Assembly: GCA_965204565.1 (NCBI GenBank)
Contig: CBDBEU010000005.1
Coordinates: forward strand, 1,178,001-1,242,000
Reading direction: 5' to 3'
Source of the DNA: CBDBEU01 sp965204565
GTDB taxonomy: Bacteria > Pseudomonadota > Alphaproteobacteria > Rhizobiales > TMED25
Length of the DNA: 64,000 bases
Shown piece by piece: positions 45,131-53,999 of this stretch (positions are counted from its first letter, which is position 1; each line of letters starts with the position of its first letter). The position numbers and the translations under genes were made by a program. The notes under the pieces are model-generated. The model saw only the letters and a list, made by a program, of their open reading frames with translations. It did not search any database and was not told where the DNA came from.

Positions 45131-45535
45131 TCAGGCCAGTGTAAACATTGGAATGGGGAGTCCGTCGTCGGTCGATTTGAACACCAATTTGACAGGCAGG
45201 TCGATTTTCAAGTCGTCGGAATCGCAGTCGACGATGTTGGTTAGAACCTTTGGCCCTTCATCAAGCTCGACATAGGCGATGGCGAATGGTTCGGGCGCAC
45301 GCGGCATGTAGCTGAAAGTGTAAATGGTGCCGCGGCCGGACGCCTCTATCCACTCAACATTGTCGGAAAGTGTGAATGGAGAAACCTGGCGCGGATAGTA
45401 AAAGGTTTTGCCGGTATCCAGGCAGCGTCCGATCAAAAGTTTTCCCTCCCTTGCTGCAGCAATGAATGCCTCGGTTTCGGGATTGGGCTGTGGCGTTGCG
45501 AGTGGGCGGTCCTTGATCATCACCATCATACTCAC
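45131..45535 (-). CDS. DUF35 OB-fold protein with degenerate zinc ribbon
   Basis: A 134-aa DUF35-type protein. The OB-fold part is regular (GTIYTFSYMPRAPEPFAIAY, VELDEGPKVLTNIVDCD). The N-terminal rubredoxin-like zinc ribbon normally has four cysteines, whereas here only one remains in LLIGRCLDTGKTFYYPRQVS. DUF35 proteins pair with thiolase-like enzymes and help channel or bind acyl-CoA. The gene overlaps the thiolase stop by four bases, supporting a tight pair. A metal-free variant of the family is likely. Confidence 0.85.
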   Translation of the reverse strand: MSMMVMIKDRPLATPQPNPETEAFIAAAREGKLLIGRCLDTGKTFYYPRQVSPFTLSDNVEWIEASGRGTIYTFSYMPRAPEPFAIAYVELDEGPKVLTNIVDCDSDDLKIDLPVKLVFKSTDDGLPIPMFTLA

Positions 45536-46698
45536 TCCCGTTCCATAATCAGGGTGGCGCCACCATGTCTGGCGGCAAGTTGGAGGCCGGTACCGTGGGC
45601 CAGTGCAAGATCACAATTGGCGACCTGAACTTCAGGATGGGCCTCGCCGCGCAGTTGCCGCACCGCCTCGGTCACCTTGGTCATGCCTCCGCGATTTATC
45701 GGATGGTTGGAACATAACCCGCCCCCGTCGGTGTTAAAGGGCAGTTTGCCGACACCTGAGATCAGATTGCCGTCGGACACGAATGCTCCGCCCTTGCCCT
45801 TTTCGCAAAAGCCCAGATCTTCGAGCTGAACCAGCACGGTGATGGTAAAGCTGTCGTAGATCGAAGCGTATTTAATATCTGACGGGGTCAGGCCTGCCTC
45901 GGCAAAAGCATTTCTCCCGGCGACGGCGGCAGCCGAAAAAGTGAGGTCGAAATAACCCGCTGACTGGTGCTTGATCGCTTCGCCGCTGCCGCGAATTTTG
46001 ACCCACGGGCGGCTGAGACTCTTGGCGATTTCCGGTTTGGCAACAATCAGTGCGCCACCACCATCACTGATCACGCAGCAATCCAGACGATGCAAGGGCG
46101 TTGCGACCATCGGTGAATTGACCACATCTTCGACTGTCACCACCTTGGGCAACATGGCGTTGGGGTTGTGCTGAGCGTGGTGGGAAGCTGCGACCTTGAT
46201 CCAGGCGAGATGCTCGCTGGTGGTACCGAATTCGTGCATATGGCGCGCAGCGACCATGGCGTAGCCATTGGCGGTGGTTACCGTCATGGCGGATTCGAAC
46301 TGGGCATCGGGCTGGGCCGGATCGCGCGGTCGCGGTGTAGTACCTGTCGCCATGCCGTCACTGCGGGGCCTGCCGGCCAGGGTGACAAGTGCGATATTGC
46401 ATTTGTCCGCTGCGATCGCCTGGGCTGCATGGCTAACATGGATCAAAGGCGAGCAACCGCCAGCGTCGGTGGTGTCAAGGTGGCGCAGGTTGAGTCTCAT
46501 ATAGTCGGCGAAGGATGCACCCCCTCCAAGTGCGTCACCTCCGCAGAAATAACCGTCAATGTCATCCTTGGTAATTCCGGCATCGGCGATCGCTCCGGCT
46601 GCGCATTCAGCATGCAGTTGGGCCAGGGATTTGTCTGGTGCCTTGCGTGTGGGGTGCTCAAAAGCGCCCGCAATGTAGGCCTTGCCATTTATGCTCAT
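45532..46698 (-). CDS. SCP2-type thiolase family protein
   Basis: A 388-aa thiolase-fold protein of the acetyl-CoA acetyltransferase/SCP-x type that partners DUF35. Visible are YIAGAFEHPTRKAPDKSLAQ, DTTDAGGCSPLIHVSHAAQA, DCCVISDGGGALIVAKPEIA, PFNTDGGGLCSNHPINRGG (His motif) and LALAHGTGLQL. It starts at the ATG at 46698 with GAGGGAAAAA ahead; an upstream in-frame extension has no support. It probably cleaves or forms an acyl-CoA in the same pathway as the CoA-transferase upstream and overlaps DUF35 by four bases. It is intact, unlike the two genes before it. Confidence 0.9.
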   Translation of the reverse strand: MSINGKAYIAGAFEHPTRKAPDKSLAQLHAECAAGAIADAGITKDDIDGYFCGGDALGGGASFADYMRLNLRHLDTTDAGGCSPLIHVSHAAQAIAADKCNIALVTLAGRPRSDGMATGTTPRPRDPAQPDAQFESAMTVTTANGYAMVAARHMHEFGTTSEHLAWIKVAASHHAQHNPNAMLPKVVTVEDVVNSPMVATPLHRLDCCVISDGGGALIVAKPEIAKSLSRPWVKIRGSGEAIKHQSAGYFDLTFSAAAVAGRNAFAEAGLTPSDIKYASIYDSFTITVLVQLEDLGFCEKGKGGAFVSDGNLISGVGKLPFNTDGGGLCSNHPINRGGMTKVTEAVRQLRGEAHPEVQVANCDLALAHGTGLQLAARHGGATLIMERE

Positions 46699-46792
46699 TT
46701 TTTCCCTCAGAGATTTCCATGCCAGCGGGTGCAAACATGGGGGTGGCGTTCAAGCTCGCTCGCGGGCTCAACTGCGAGACAGTGTTTGGTAT

Positions 46793-47481
46793 TCAGGCCG
46801 CGCTTTGCCGGCATCCGGCGGCCAGTTTCAACGTTGCTTCGGTAACGTTCTGGGGTGCTGCAAGGTCAAGCCTCGGCGTCATTTCCTCTACCTCAAGACC
46901 GTTTTCAGTCACCGCAATTACCGCCAGACCGGTTTAGATGCGTTTCACTACGCGTGGCGCAGGCAGCGGGTAGGTGCATTTTGAGACGATTTTTGGCTCG
47001 CCACCCTTGGTTGTGTGAATCATTGAGACCCAAAGATTCTTTGCGCCCATGCACAAGTTCATGGCACCGCCGACGGCTGGCGCGGTATCGTTTTCCGACG
47101 TCGCCCAGTTGGCAATATCACCGTTTTCGGCAACCTGAAACGCGCCGGGGACGCACAAATCGATATGACCTCCACGGATCATGGCAAAACTGTCTGCATG
47201 GTGGACGTAACAGCCGCCTGTGGTCGCAGTGTCACATAGGCCTTGCCGGCATCGACAAGCCAAGGCTGGTTTCCTGGCGGGTCCTGCGCCGACCCCATGC
47301 CGAGAACGCCATTCTCGGAAGGGATCACCACTTCACGCTCGGCGGGAATGTAATTGGCAACCTGTGTTGGCATCCCGACACCGAGATTGACATACCAGCC
47401 TTCAGGAATGTCGTCGGCTATGCGCGCTGCGATCTCATTGCGAGATAGCGGCGTAACGTCGGTTAACCCACCCATCTTCAT
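46793..47481 (-). pseudogene. 3-oxoacid CoA-transferase subunit B, nonsense and frameshift
   Basis: Class I CoA-transferase beta subunit. It begins MKMGGLTDVTPLSRNEIAAR, has NLGVGMPTQVANYIPAEREV and the catalytic Glu in VIPSENGVLGMG, then shifts frame near 47200-47260 to DSFAMIRGGHIDLCVPGAFQ and TTKGGEPKIVSKCTYPLPAP. An in-frame TAA at 46934-46936 interrupts KRI-TGLAVIAVTENGLEVEE, and the frame stays open to TGA at 46793. It would transfer CoA from succinyl-CoA to a 3-oxoacid. Its start overlaps the subunit A stop (ATGA). Confidence 0.85.
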
Positions 47482-48084
47482 CCTCCGATAGCTGGGTCAC
47501 CATAAGGCACGTGGATCACGCGATTGACAAAAATTCCGGGCGTTACGACAGTCTCCGGGTCGAGTTCGCCCGCCATCCCATCACCGGATTGAAGTTGCGG
47601 CCTGACTGGCGATAGGTGAGGTTTCCCCAACGATCAGCCTGCCAGCATTCAACCAGCGCCAGATCACCGGGAAGTGCGTTTCCCAGGACATATGTTCGGC
47701 CGTTGATTTCTCGGTGTTCCTTGCCTTCCGCCAGCCGTGTTCCGACGGAAGTGGCGGTAAAAAAGGCAGGAATACCGGCGCCTGCGGCGTGCATGCGTTC
47801 GGCCATGGTGCCCTTCTGTACGATTTCCAGTTCGATTCGGAACTGCGCGGGAATGAGCAGATCACCTTGCGCACCCTGCCAAGGTCGCGCAGGCGGGCTA
47901 ACCCAATGCGGCCGACGCCCGGATTGTTGGCAACAATGGTGAGGTCCTTGGCGCTCTGCTCAATCCATCCATCAATCAAATGCAGCGGCTGACCGACCGC
48001 GCCAAAGCCCGCCAGCAGAACTGTTGAACCATCTTGAACATCAGCCATGGCGTCGGCCATGGTTTGCACGAATTTATCGATCAT
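47478..48084 (-). pseudogene. 3-oxoacid CoA-transferase subunit A, frameshifted
   Basis: Class I CoA-transferase alpha subunit. It starts at the ATG at 48084 (MIDKFVQTMADAMADVQDGS) with the fold motif LLAGFGAVGQPLHLIDGW and VANNPGVGRIGLARL. A shift near 47860 leads to MAERMHAAGAGIPAFFTATS, EINGRTYVLGNALPGDLALV and YRQSGRNFNPVM, and another near 47580 to MAGELDPETVVTPGIFVNRV with its natural TGA at 47478-47480. Both subunits are thus dead, so the thiolase downstream has lost its usual partner. Confidence 0.85.
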
Positions 48085-48189
48085 CCCCGGTCCAAATGCA
48101 TTTCTGGCGCGCACGCCATTGGTTCAGGCGCCGCATTTTCTTCGATGGTCGCGGCCATGCTGACAAGCGGCATCTTATGGTGCAAGGTA

Positions 48190-49190
48190 ATTCGGCGGCC
48201 TGCACGTCATCTGCATCAGCGAATTGCGGCATGATTTCAATGGCAAAGCGATTGAGATTGTCGAGCGATCGCCCGGCACCAGCCATCAGGATATATTCCA
48301 CGCCGAAGGCCGCAAACGATTGAGCTGTGCGGATATTTCATCCGGTGTGCCGTGGAGCGCAGTTTCTTCGCTGGCTTCTCGGCTATTCTCGAATGCCATG
48401 ATACTGTCGGTGTTGGTTTTGCCCTCGGCTTGTGAATTGGAGACCGGGCGGGTCTGTGCCTCCAGGCGGCGCTCATGGGCGGTATCGGTATCTGCTTGGT
48501 CCTTGGCGACATAGACGGATCGGGCGACAGCAACTGATCGGGGGTCGAATGTTCGCCCGCGCTTTTCGACCTCGGCCTTGAATATTGCAATTCGCTCGCC
48601 AATCACCTCGGAGGTGGCAAATTGGTCGAGCAGTAAATTGTATCCGCGCTCGGTGACCGCTGTGATCGATTGCGGGCTTCCTGCGCCCACCCAGATCGGC
48701 GGATGGGGTTTTGCGCCACCGGTGATTCGACCACGATATTTTCAAATTTCCAATTCTTGCTTTGATGTGAAAAACGCTCGGTTGAGGTCCACGACTTGAC
48801 GACAATATCGAGCGTTTCTTCAAACCGGTCGGCGGATTCCTCGATCGAGATGCCGAAGCCGGTAAATTCATTGTGCCGATAGCCCTTGCCGGCACCAAAA
48901 TCGACACGGCCGCCGCTCAAGACGTGAAGGGTGGCGACCTGCTCGGCAAGAATGAAGGGATTGTGCCAGAACAGCACGATAACTGCGGTGTCGAGGCGGA
49001 TTTTGGTGGTCAGCGCACCAAACCAGGTGAGGAGGTTGAGGCTGGCGGACAGATCGCCCGAGCCAGCGAAATGATGCTCGACCCCAAATGTGCTGCAGTA
49101 TCCGAGTTCTTCAGCCCTGATGATCTAGTCAACATATTCCCGGAAGGCATGGCCGCTATCAACATCGGGCGCGCCGGGCGTCACACCAGC
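48190..49190 (-). pseudogene. LLM-class flavin-dependent oxidoreductase, truncated and frameshifted
   Basis: A luciferase-like monooxygenase/oxidoreductase. The order on the minus strand is REYVD-TAG-IIRAEELGYC (amber at 49125-49127 where Gln is expected), STFGVEHHFAGSGDLSASLN, FWHNPFILAEQVATLHVLSG, GRVDFGAGKGYRHNEFTGFG, then in a second frame TAVTERGYNLLLDQFATSEV, RSVYVAKDQADTDTAHERR, and in a third frame EYILMAGAGRSLDNLNRFAI. The 5' end is cut by an IS3 relic at about 49195. It headed the minus-strand catabolic operon. Confidence 0.8.
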
Positions 49191-49194
49191 GCCA

Positions 49195-50105
49195 CCAGAG
49201 GTGGCCCTGTTTTTTCGGCCGGTTTGCAGCCTTTCCAGGATGGATCAGGATTTCACATCAGGCTGCTATTCTCATGGGTTCGGTTTTGCCGGCATGGACC
49301 TCGACGGGGGGCAAGATGCCGTGGGTGGAGTGTGGGCGCTCGGCGTTGTAGCAGGTCGGCCATTTGCGGATACCGGCCTTCGCTTCCGGGCCCGTCTCAA
49401 AGGCATGCAGATAGACGCACTCGCACTTGAGGGACCGCCATGGGCGCTCGATCATCCTGTTGTCGATCCGGCGACCTTTGCCATCCATGCCGATCTCGAT
49501 CTTCGCGTCGCCCAGGACCTCGATCCGGTCTGCACCGGTGGGCCGGCTGGCCTGATCGGTGTTGAAGATTTCCGGCTTGCCGTGCCCGGCCGGCGCTTGC
49601 TTCAAGGCATCCGCACGGAAGTCTGCCTAGAACGTGTGCGACAGTCGCCAAGCCGCACCTTTCGACTGTACCGGTCCATGATTGCCACCAGGTGCAGGAA
49701 GCCCCGACGCGCATCGGGATGCAGGTGATGTCGGCACACCGGACCTGGTTCGGCCGATCGATCACCATGTTCCTCAGCAGGTATGGCCGGATCTTGTGCT
49801 GCGGGTGTTTCTTGCTGTTGTCGGGCTCCCGGTAGATCGGGACCGGCCGCATGAGGCGCATCAGACGGCGGACACGGTGCCGTCCGCACATGCGGCTCTG
49901 CCGCTGCATATACCGCGCCATTTGCCGGGATCCGTACCACGGCGTTTCCGGGAACTGCCTGTCGATGATTGCCATGAAGCGCAGGTTCTCTGCGCTCTCG
50001 CCCTTCGGCTGATCGTAGGGCCTGGACCGCGTCGGCGTCAGCAATGCGCACTGACGCCGAACGCCCGGTTTATGATCCTTGCTCACCGTTTTTTGCCTCG
50101 CGCCC
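49195..50105 (-). mobile_element. IS3-family relic (OrfB and 3' end)
   Basis: OrfB starts about VSKDHKPGVRRQCALLTPTR and runs FMAIIDRQFPETPWYGSRQM, CGRHRVRRLMRLMRPVPIYR, PYLLRNMVIDRPNQVRCADI (first Asp), then in a second frame GKPEIFNTDQASRPTGADRI and DGKGRRIDNRMIERPWRSLK (second Asp and Glu), ending NAERPHSTHGILPPVEVHAG. A frameshift near 49700 and a missing stretch between the DDE residues kill it. It lies between the LLM gene and hsdR and truncates both. Confidence 0.8.
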
Positions 50106-50139
50106 CGAGCCGCCGAGCCGCCGAGCCGCCGAACCGGGG
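50101..50139. repeat. Short 8-bp tandem repeat at the IS3/hsdR junction
   Basis: GAGCCGCC is repeated about three times in a row (CCCGAGCCGCCGAGCCGCC and on). It marks the join between the IS3 relic and hsdR and looks like slippage or end-joining filler. Confidence 0.6.
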
Positions 50140-50154
50140 CATCAGCCAAAAAAT

Positions 50155-51509
50155 CCCGCTCGACAACTCCTTCTTCAGCAGGGGAGTGCCGGTAAAACCG
50201 AGGTGGCAGGCCTTGGGAAGCAGGCGGCGCATCTTGGCGGCGAACTGGCTGTGGCCGCCGGAGCGCCCCGTTTGCGTCCGATGGCTCTCGTCGACCAGCA
50301 CGAAGATGTTCGGATCGTCATCCGCCAGCTGGCTGTTCTTCAGCGCCGTATCGAACTTGTTGATGATCGTCGTGACCAGCGGGGTCTTGTTCCCGACAAG
50401 TTCCAGAAGATGCGCGCCGCTGGTTGCCCGCACGGGCTCCAGGTCGTAGGACTTGAAGGTGTCCTTGATCTGCTTGTCGAGATCGTCGCGATCCGTGACG
50501 ATAATGATCTGCGGGCTCTCGATTCTGCGCTCCAGAGCGAGCGCCCCAGCATCGCCATCATCAGCGACTTGCCCGAGCCCTGCGTATGCCAGATCACGCC
50601 GCCCTTTCGGGTGCCGCTGACATCGTGCTGCTTGACCGTCTCGACTGCGCGCCGGCTGCCGAAGAACTGCTGATGGCGGGCAACCTTCCTGACGCCGCCG
50701 TCGAACACGGTGAAGCGGCGAATGAGATCGAGCAGCCGCTCGGGGCGGCACAGCGCATACACCGTCCGGTCCTGCACGGTGACCGCACGATCGCCCTCGG
50801 CGGCCATCGCGTCGAAATAGGCACGCGCGCCTGAGAAGACGGCGGCCTTCTCCACCGCTGTGAGAACGCGGTTGGCGAAGGGCGCGATGGCCTCGTGCGT
50901 GTCTTCTTCATCGCGATCTCGCCAGGTCTGCCAGAACTTGCGCGGCGTCCCGACTGTCGCATAGCGCGCCTCGTTCCGGTTCATCACCATGAGAAGCTGC
51001 GCGAAGTGGAACAGCTGCGGGATGTTGTCTTCGTTCTGATAGCCGATCAGCTGTCTGTCGGCCTTCTTCAGGCTCTCGGTCGGCCGCTTGTTCTCGATCA
51101 CGAGGAACGGGATGCCGTTCACATAGGCGATGATGTCGCAGCGCTTCGTCTGGGTGCTGGCCGTGCGCTCGACGGAAAGTTCGGCGGTGACGTGGAAGAC
51201 GTTGTTTTCGGGCGTTTCCCAGTCGATGTAGCGGAACGAATAGGACTTGGAGTCCCTCTGGATCGTCTTGGTAATGGTCGTGCCGAGAACGAGCGTGTGC
51301 CGCGCAGGCCAGCTTCAGCCGCCGGATAGCCTCATGGGCGTCCTCGAGGTCGAAGGGATACCCCCCGCCCACGGTGCGTGAAGCGGTTGATGCGCATCAG
51401 CTGTCGGCCAGCACATCATCCGGCACGACGTTCCGAAGCCGGTGCCGCGCAGGCCCTGTTGAAGCGCCGGGACCTGGGACTGGTGTTCCTCGGCGGCGTC
51501 GAAGGTCAT
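50155..51509 (-). pseudogene. hsdR: Type I restriction enzyme HsdR subunit, frameshifted and 3'-truncated
   Basis: The start MTFDAAEEHQSQVPALQQ is at the ATG at 51509. After two frame changes in the first 65 codons it reads YPFDLEDAHEAIRRLKLACA, VNGIPFLVIENKRPTESLKK (nuclease ENK residues), and FHFAQLLMVMNRNEARYATV. The helicase part has Walker A GVIWHTQGSGKSLMMAML, then after another shift IIIVTDRDDLDKQIKDTF, motif II NIFVLVDESHRTQ and motif III LGFTGTPLLKKE. At about 50155 it is cut by IS3 sequence, so roughly the last 60 percent is lost. No HsdM gene is in the window. Confidence 0.85.
51324..51420 (-). repeat. Direct repeat, copy 1, inside the hsdR 5' region (97 bp)
   Basis: Nearly identical to 51772-51870. 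It encodes the hsdR segment DDVLAEQLMRINRFTHRGR and YPFDLEDAHEA. Compared with copy 2 it has one C fewer in the C run (six instead of seven) and CTGTCGG instead of CTGCTCGG, both frame-changing. Confidence 0.9.
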
Positions 51510-51769
51510 TGCGCACCCTCCGAAAAGAGATGTGCCGCCCGCGCGGCGACGGCATTGATGTTGGCTTTGATGGATCGAGGGCGCTGCCGTCCGTTGGCGG
51601 GCACGACGCAGTGGACCCTGCCATCCTTGATGTAGTTGTCGACCTTGCCGCGCGCACCCTTGGTGTGGGGCTTGAACACCGCCACCGAAAGTCCGCCCTG
51701 TTCCTTGACCAGGCGAAAGCAGGGGATATCGGTCGAGCCGTCGCCGATGAACACCATGCCGAATGGCAC
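51506..51769 (-). pseudogene. HAD-family phosphatase fragment between hsdS and hsdR
   Basis: About 87 residues of the C-terminal half of a HAD hydrolase: MVFIGDGSTDIPCFRLVKEQ (motif IV, GDGxxD), GLSVAVFKPHTKGARGKVDN and DGRVHCVVPANG. The stop overlaps the hsdR ATG by four bases, so in the ancestor this gene was translated together with hsdR. The N-terminal half with the nucleophile Asp is missing; in its place lies a second copy of an hsdR segment. HAD genes are sometimes seen inside type I restriction operons. Confidence 0.7.
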
Positions 51770-51771
51770 GG

Positions 51772-51870
51772 GGATAGCCTCATGGGCGTCCTCGAGGTCG
51801 AAGGGATACCCCCCCGCCCACGGTGCGTGAAGCGGTTGATGCGCATCAGCTGCTCGGCCAGCACATCATC
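51772..51870 (-). repeat. Direct repeat, copy 2, displaced hsdR segment (99 bp)
   Basis: A duplicate of the hsdR 5' segment (LAEQLMRINRFTHRGR) lying between the hsdS and HAD fragments. It joins hsdS directly after EALTRQKR and ends at GAGGCTATCC, where the HAD fragment begins. Its position upstream of hsdR indicates a tandem duplication followed by deletion. Confidence 0.9.
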
Positions 51871-52503
51871 GCTTCTGGCGCGTCAGGGCTTCAAGCTGTT
51901 TTCCGATCACCGAGCCCTCTGTTGTCAGAGTGTCCAGCAGGGCTGCCTGTTTTTCTTGGTCTTCGATGGGTGGAAGGAAGACCTTAATATTGGAGAAGGC
52001 CGGGAACTTGAGGTTCCAAGTGTCGCTCGTCAGACCTTGGTAATAGCGTTCGAAATCGAAGACCATTCGACGTGACTTGAAAAGGTGTGCGGCGTAGCGT
52101 CCCGAGATCCGGTTCGGAACTGGCGTAACGACCGTATAGGCGGGGCTGATGATGCCACGAAGGGCAGACAGACCCGAAACGCCTTGCCACATGCGCATGG
52201 TGTTGTAGCCGATGTCACCAGGCAGGATGAGCTTATATTTCGACCTGTCTTCGGTCGAAGTGTCCTTACGGCCCACCACGTCACGATCAATCACACCGCC
52301 TTTCATGGTGATGCTGAGGAGTCGGTCGTTTTCCTCACCAGGCTGGCTGCGTTCACGAAAAACGCCGCCAGGCTCGAACTCCCGCCACACATTGGGCCGG
52401 CCCCCATGGAAGGTCGGATGGCAGGGATCAAAAAATCGTCGAGCGAGCGCCTTATAGCGACCTTCGTTCGCCGCGCGGAGAGCGGTGAGCTTTTCGATCG
52501 CCT
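51868..52503 (-). pseudogene. hsdS: Type I restriction specificity subunit HsdS, fragment
   Basis: The central conserved helix EAIEKLTALRAANEGRYKAL is followed by the start of the second target-recognition domain in a changed frame: FFDPCHPTFHGGRPNVWREF, FRERSQPGEENDRLLSITMK, SKYKLILPGDIGYNTMRMWQ, NRISGRYAAHLFKSRRMVFD, then PPIEDQEKQAALLDTLTTEG and KQLEALTRQKR. The first recognition domain and the true ends are missing. At its 5' side it is fused to a TetR fragment at about 52503 and at its 3' side to a displaced hsdR segment. Confidence 0.78.
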
Positions 52504-52663
52504 CCGCTCACTTCCGCGGACCGCTCAATGTCGTGGGTCGATGTGTTCTGAAGGCCTCTCGCTTCGATGCAAGAAAGAGCGGCTCGAAGAGGATGCGCTC
52601 CTGGGTTTCCGTAGAGCGTTCTTCCTGTGTGCGCCGCCGTGCAGATCCAATTGTAGTTGCCAT
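52504..52663 (-). pseudogene. TetR/AcrR-family regulator, N-terminal fragment
   Basis: Starts at the ATG at 52661-52663, 12 bases after dctM, with GGTAGGGAA upstream. It reads MATTIGSARRRTQEERSTET-QERILF and, after a frame change, AALSCIEARGLQNTSTHDIE-RSAEVSGG, the HTH region of a TetR regulator. It then ends in hsdS sequence. In the intact ancestor it was probably the last gene of the TRAP operon and its local repressor. Confidence 0.65.
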
Positions 52664-52675
52664 GTGTTCGGTTCC

Positions 52676-53998
52676 CTACCTGTTGGCGGTTCCGGCTACA
52701 ACTTCCGGCAGCCAAAGCGCGATGTTCGGAAAGGCGACAAGCAAGACCACCACGAGGCACATCAGAAGGAAAAAGGGTACGGCATAAATGGCGACCTTGC
52801 CGATAGATTTACCGCTGATCGACTGAATGACGAACAGGTTGAAGCCGACCGGAGGCGTCATGAGCCCGAGCTCAATCATGATAACCAGAAAAATCCCGAA
52901 CCAGATGGGATCGAAGCCGGCTTGTACTACAACAGGTAATGTAACTGGCAGGCTCATAACGATGATCGAAATGCCGTCCAGAAAGAAACCGAGAACGATA
53001 TAAAAAATCGCGAGGCAGAGGATCAACGCATAAGGAGACATGTTGAGCTCCTTGATGAAAAGAGCAATGTCGCGCGGGATATGCATGTATCCGATGGCGG
53101 AGGACAGGAAGGCCGCGCACATCAGGATCGCGCAAACCATGCAGGACGTCTTGAGAGCGCCCGCAAGCGAGTCGCGGAGTCTATCCCTGTTCAACTGCCG
53201 TGTCAGAACCGAGAACGCAATCGCAGCGAAGACTCCGATCCCCGCCGCTTCGGAGGGGGTCGCCCAACCGGTATAGATCGAGCCTAAGACAACAATGATA
53301 AGCGACAGAACCGGAGCCAGGTTGCGCAGAATGGCGAGCGGATGTGCGTCCTGCGGAGGAGTATCTGTTTTAGGAGCCAGACTCGGCTGAACGACGCAAC
53401 TCGCGGCGATGTAGGAGCCGTAGAGCGCGGCCACCATGAGTCCGGGAACGATGCCGGCAATGAAGAGCTTGGCAATCGAAACCTCGGCAACAACGCCGTA
53501 GATGATGAGAACGATCGACGGCGGGATAAGGAGTCCGAGGCTTCCGGCTCCCGCGAGTGATCCCAGAGCCAGCCGCTCGGAATACCCCCGTTCGAGCAAT
53601 TCGGTCGTAGTGATTTTGCCGACTGTCGCGGTGGTTGCAGCGCTGGAGCCGGACACCGCAGCAAATAGGGCCGAGCCCGCGACGTTGGTATGGAGAAGCC
53701 CGCCCGGCACCGAGCGGACAAGCGGCGCGAGGCCGCGGAAAAGGCGGTCGGAAATATCCGTGCGGAACATGATCTCGCCCATCCAGATGAACATGGGCAC
53801 GGCGGCCAACTCCCAGGACGAGGCGCTGCGCACCACGATGCGGCTGGCGATGGCGCCAATTCGTTCGGGAGAGAAATCCATGACTCCGTAGAGGGAAACG
53901 GCCGCCGCGAGCGCGAGGGCAAGAAAAACCCACATTCCCGTTGTGAGGATAGCCACGAGGGTTAGGAAGACGAGTGCGGTCGCGGTAACCGTATCCAT
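52676..53998 (-). CDS. dctM: TRAP transporter large permease (DctM type)
   Basis: A 440-aa membrane protein with about twelve helices, the ion-coupled large subunit of a tripartite periplasmic transporter. Typical stretches are VPMFIWMGEIMFRTDISDRL, AAVSGSSAATTATVGKI, LAGAGSLGLLIPPSIVLIIY, ILGFFLDGISIIVMSLPVTL-like sequence (GFFLDGISIIVMSLP) and MIELGLMTPPVGFNLFVIQS. The start is the ATG at 53998 with GAGG upstream. It lies one base from dctQ. Likely sodium-coupled uptake of an organic acid; the substrate is unknown. It ends in TAG. Confidence 0.93.
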   Translation of the reverse strand: MDTVTATALVFLTLVAILTTGMWVFLALALAAAVSLYGVMDFSPERIGAIASRIVVRSASSWELAAVPMFIWMGEIMFRTDISDRLFRGLAPLVRSVPGGLLHTNVAGSALFAAVSGSSAATTATVGKITTTELLERGYSERLALGSLAGAGSLGLLIPPSIVLIIYGVVAEVSIAKLFIAGIVPGLMVAALYGSYIAASCVVQPSLAPKTDTPPQDAHPLAILRNLAPVLSLIIVVLGSIYTGWATPSEAAGIGVFAAIAFSVLTRQLNRDRLRDSLAGALKTSCMVCAILMCAAFLSSAIGYMHIPRDIALFIKELNMSPYALILCLAIFYIVLGFFLDGISIIVMSLPVTLPVVVQAGFDPIWFGIFLVIMIELGLMTPPVGFNLFVIQSISGKSIGKVAIYAVPFFLLMCLVVVLLVAFPNIALWLPEVVAGTANR

Positions 53999-53999
53999 T

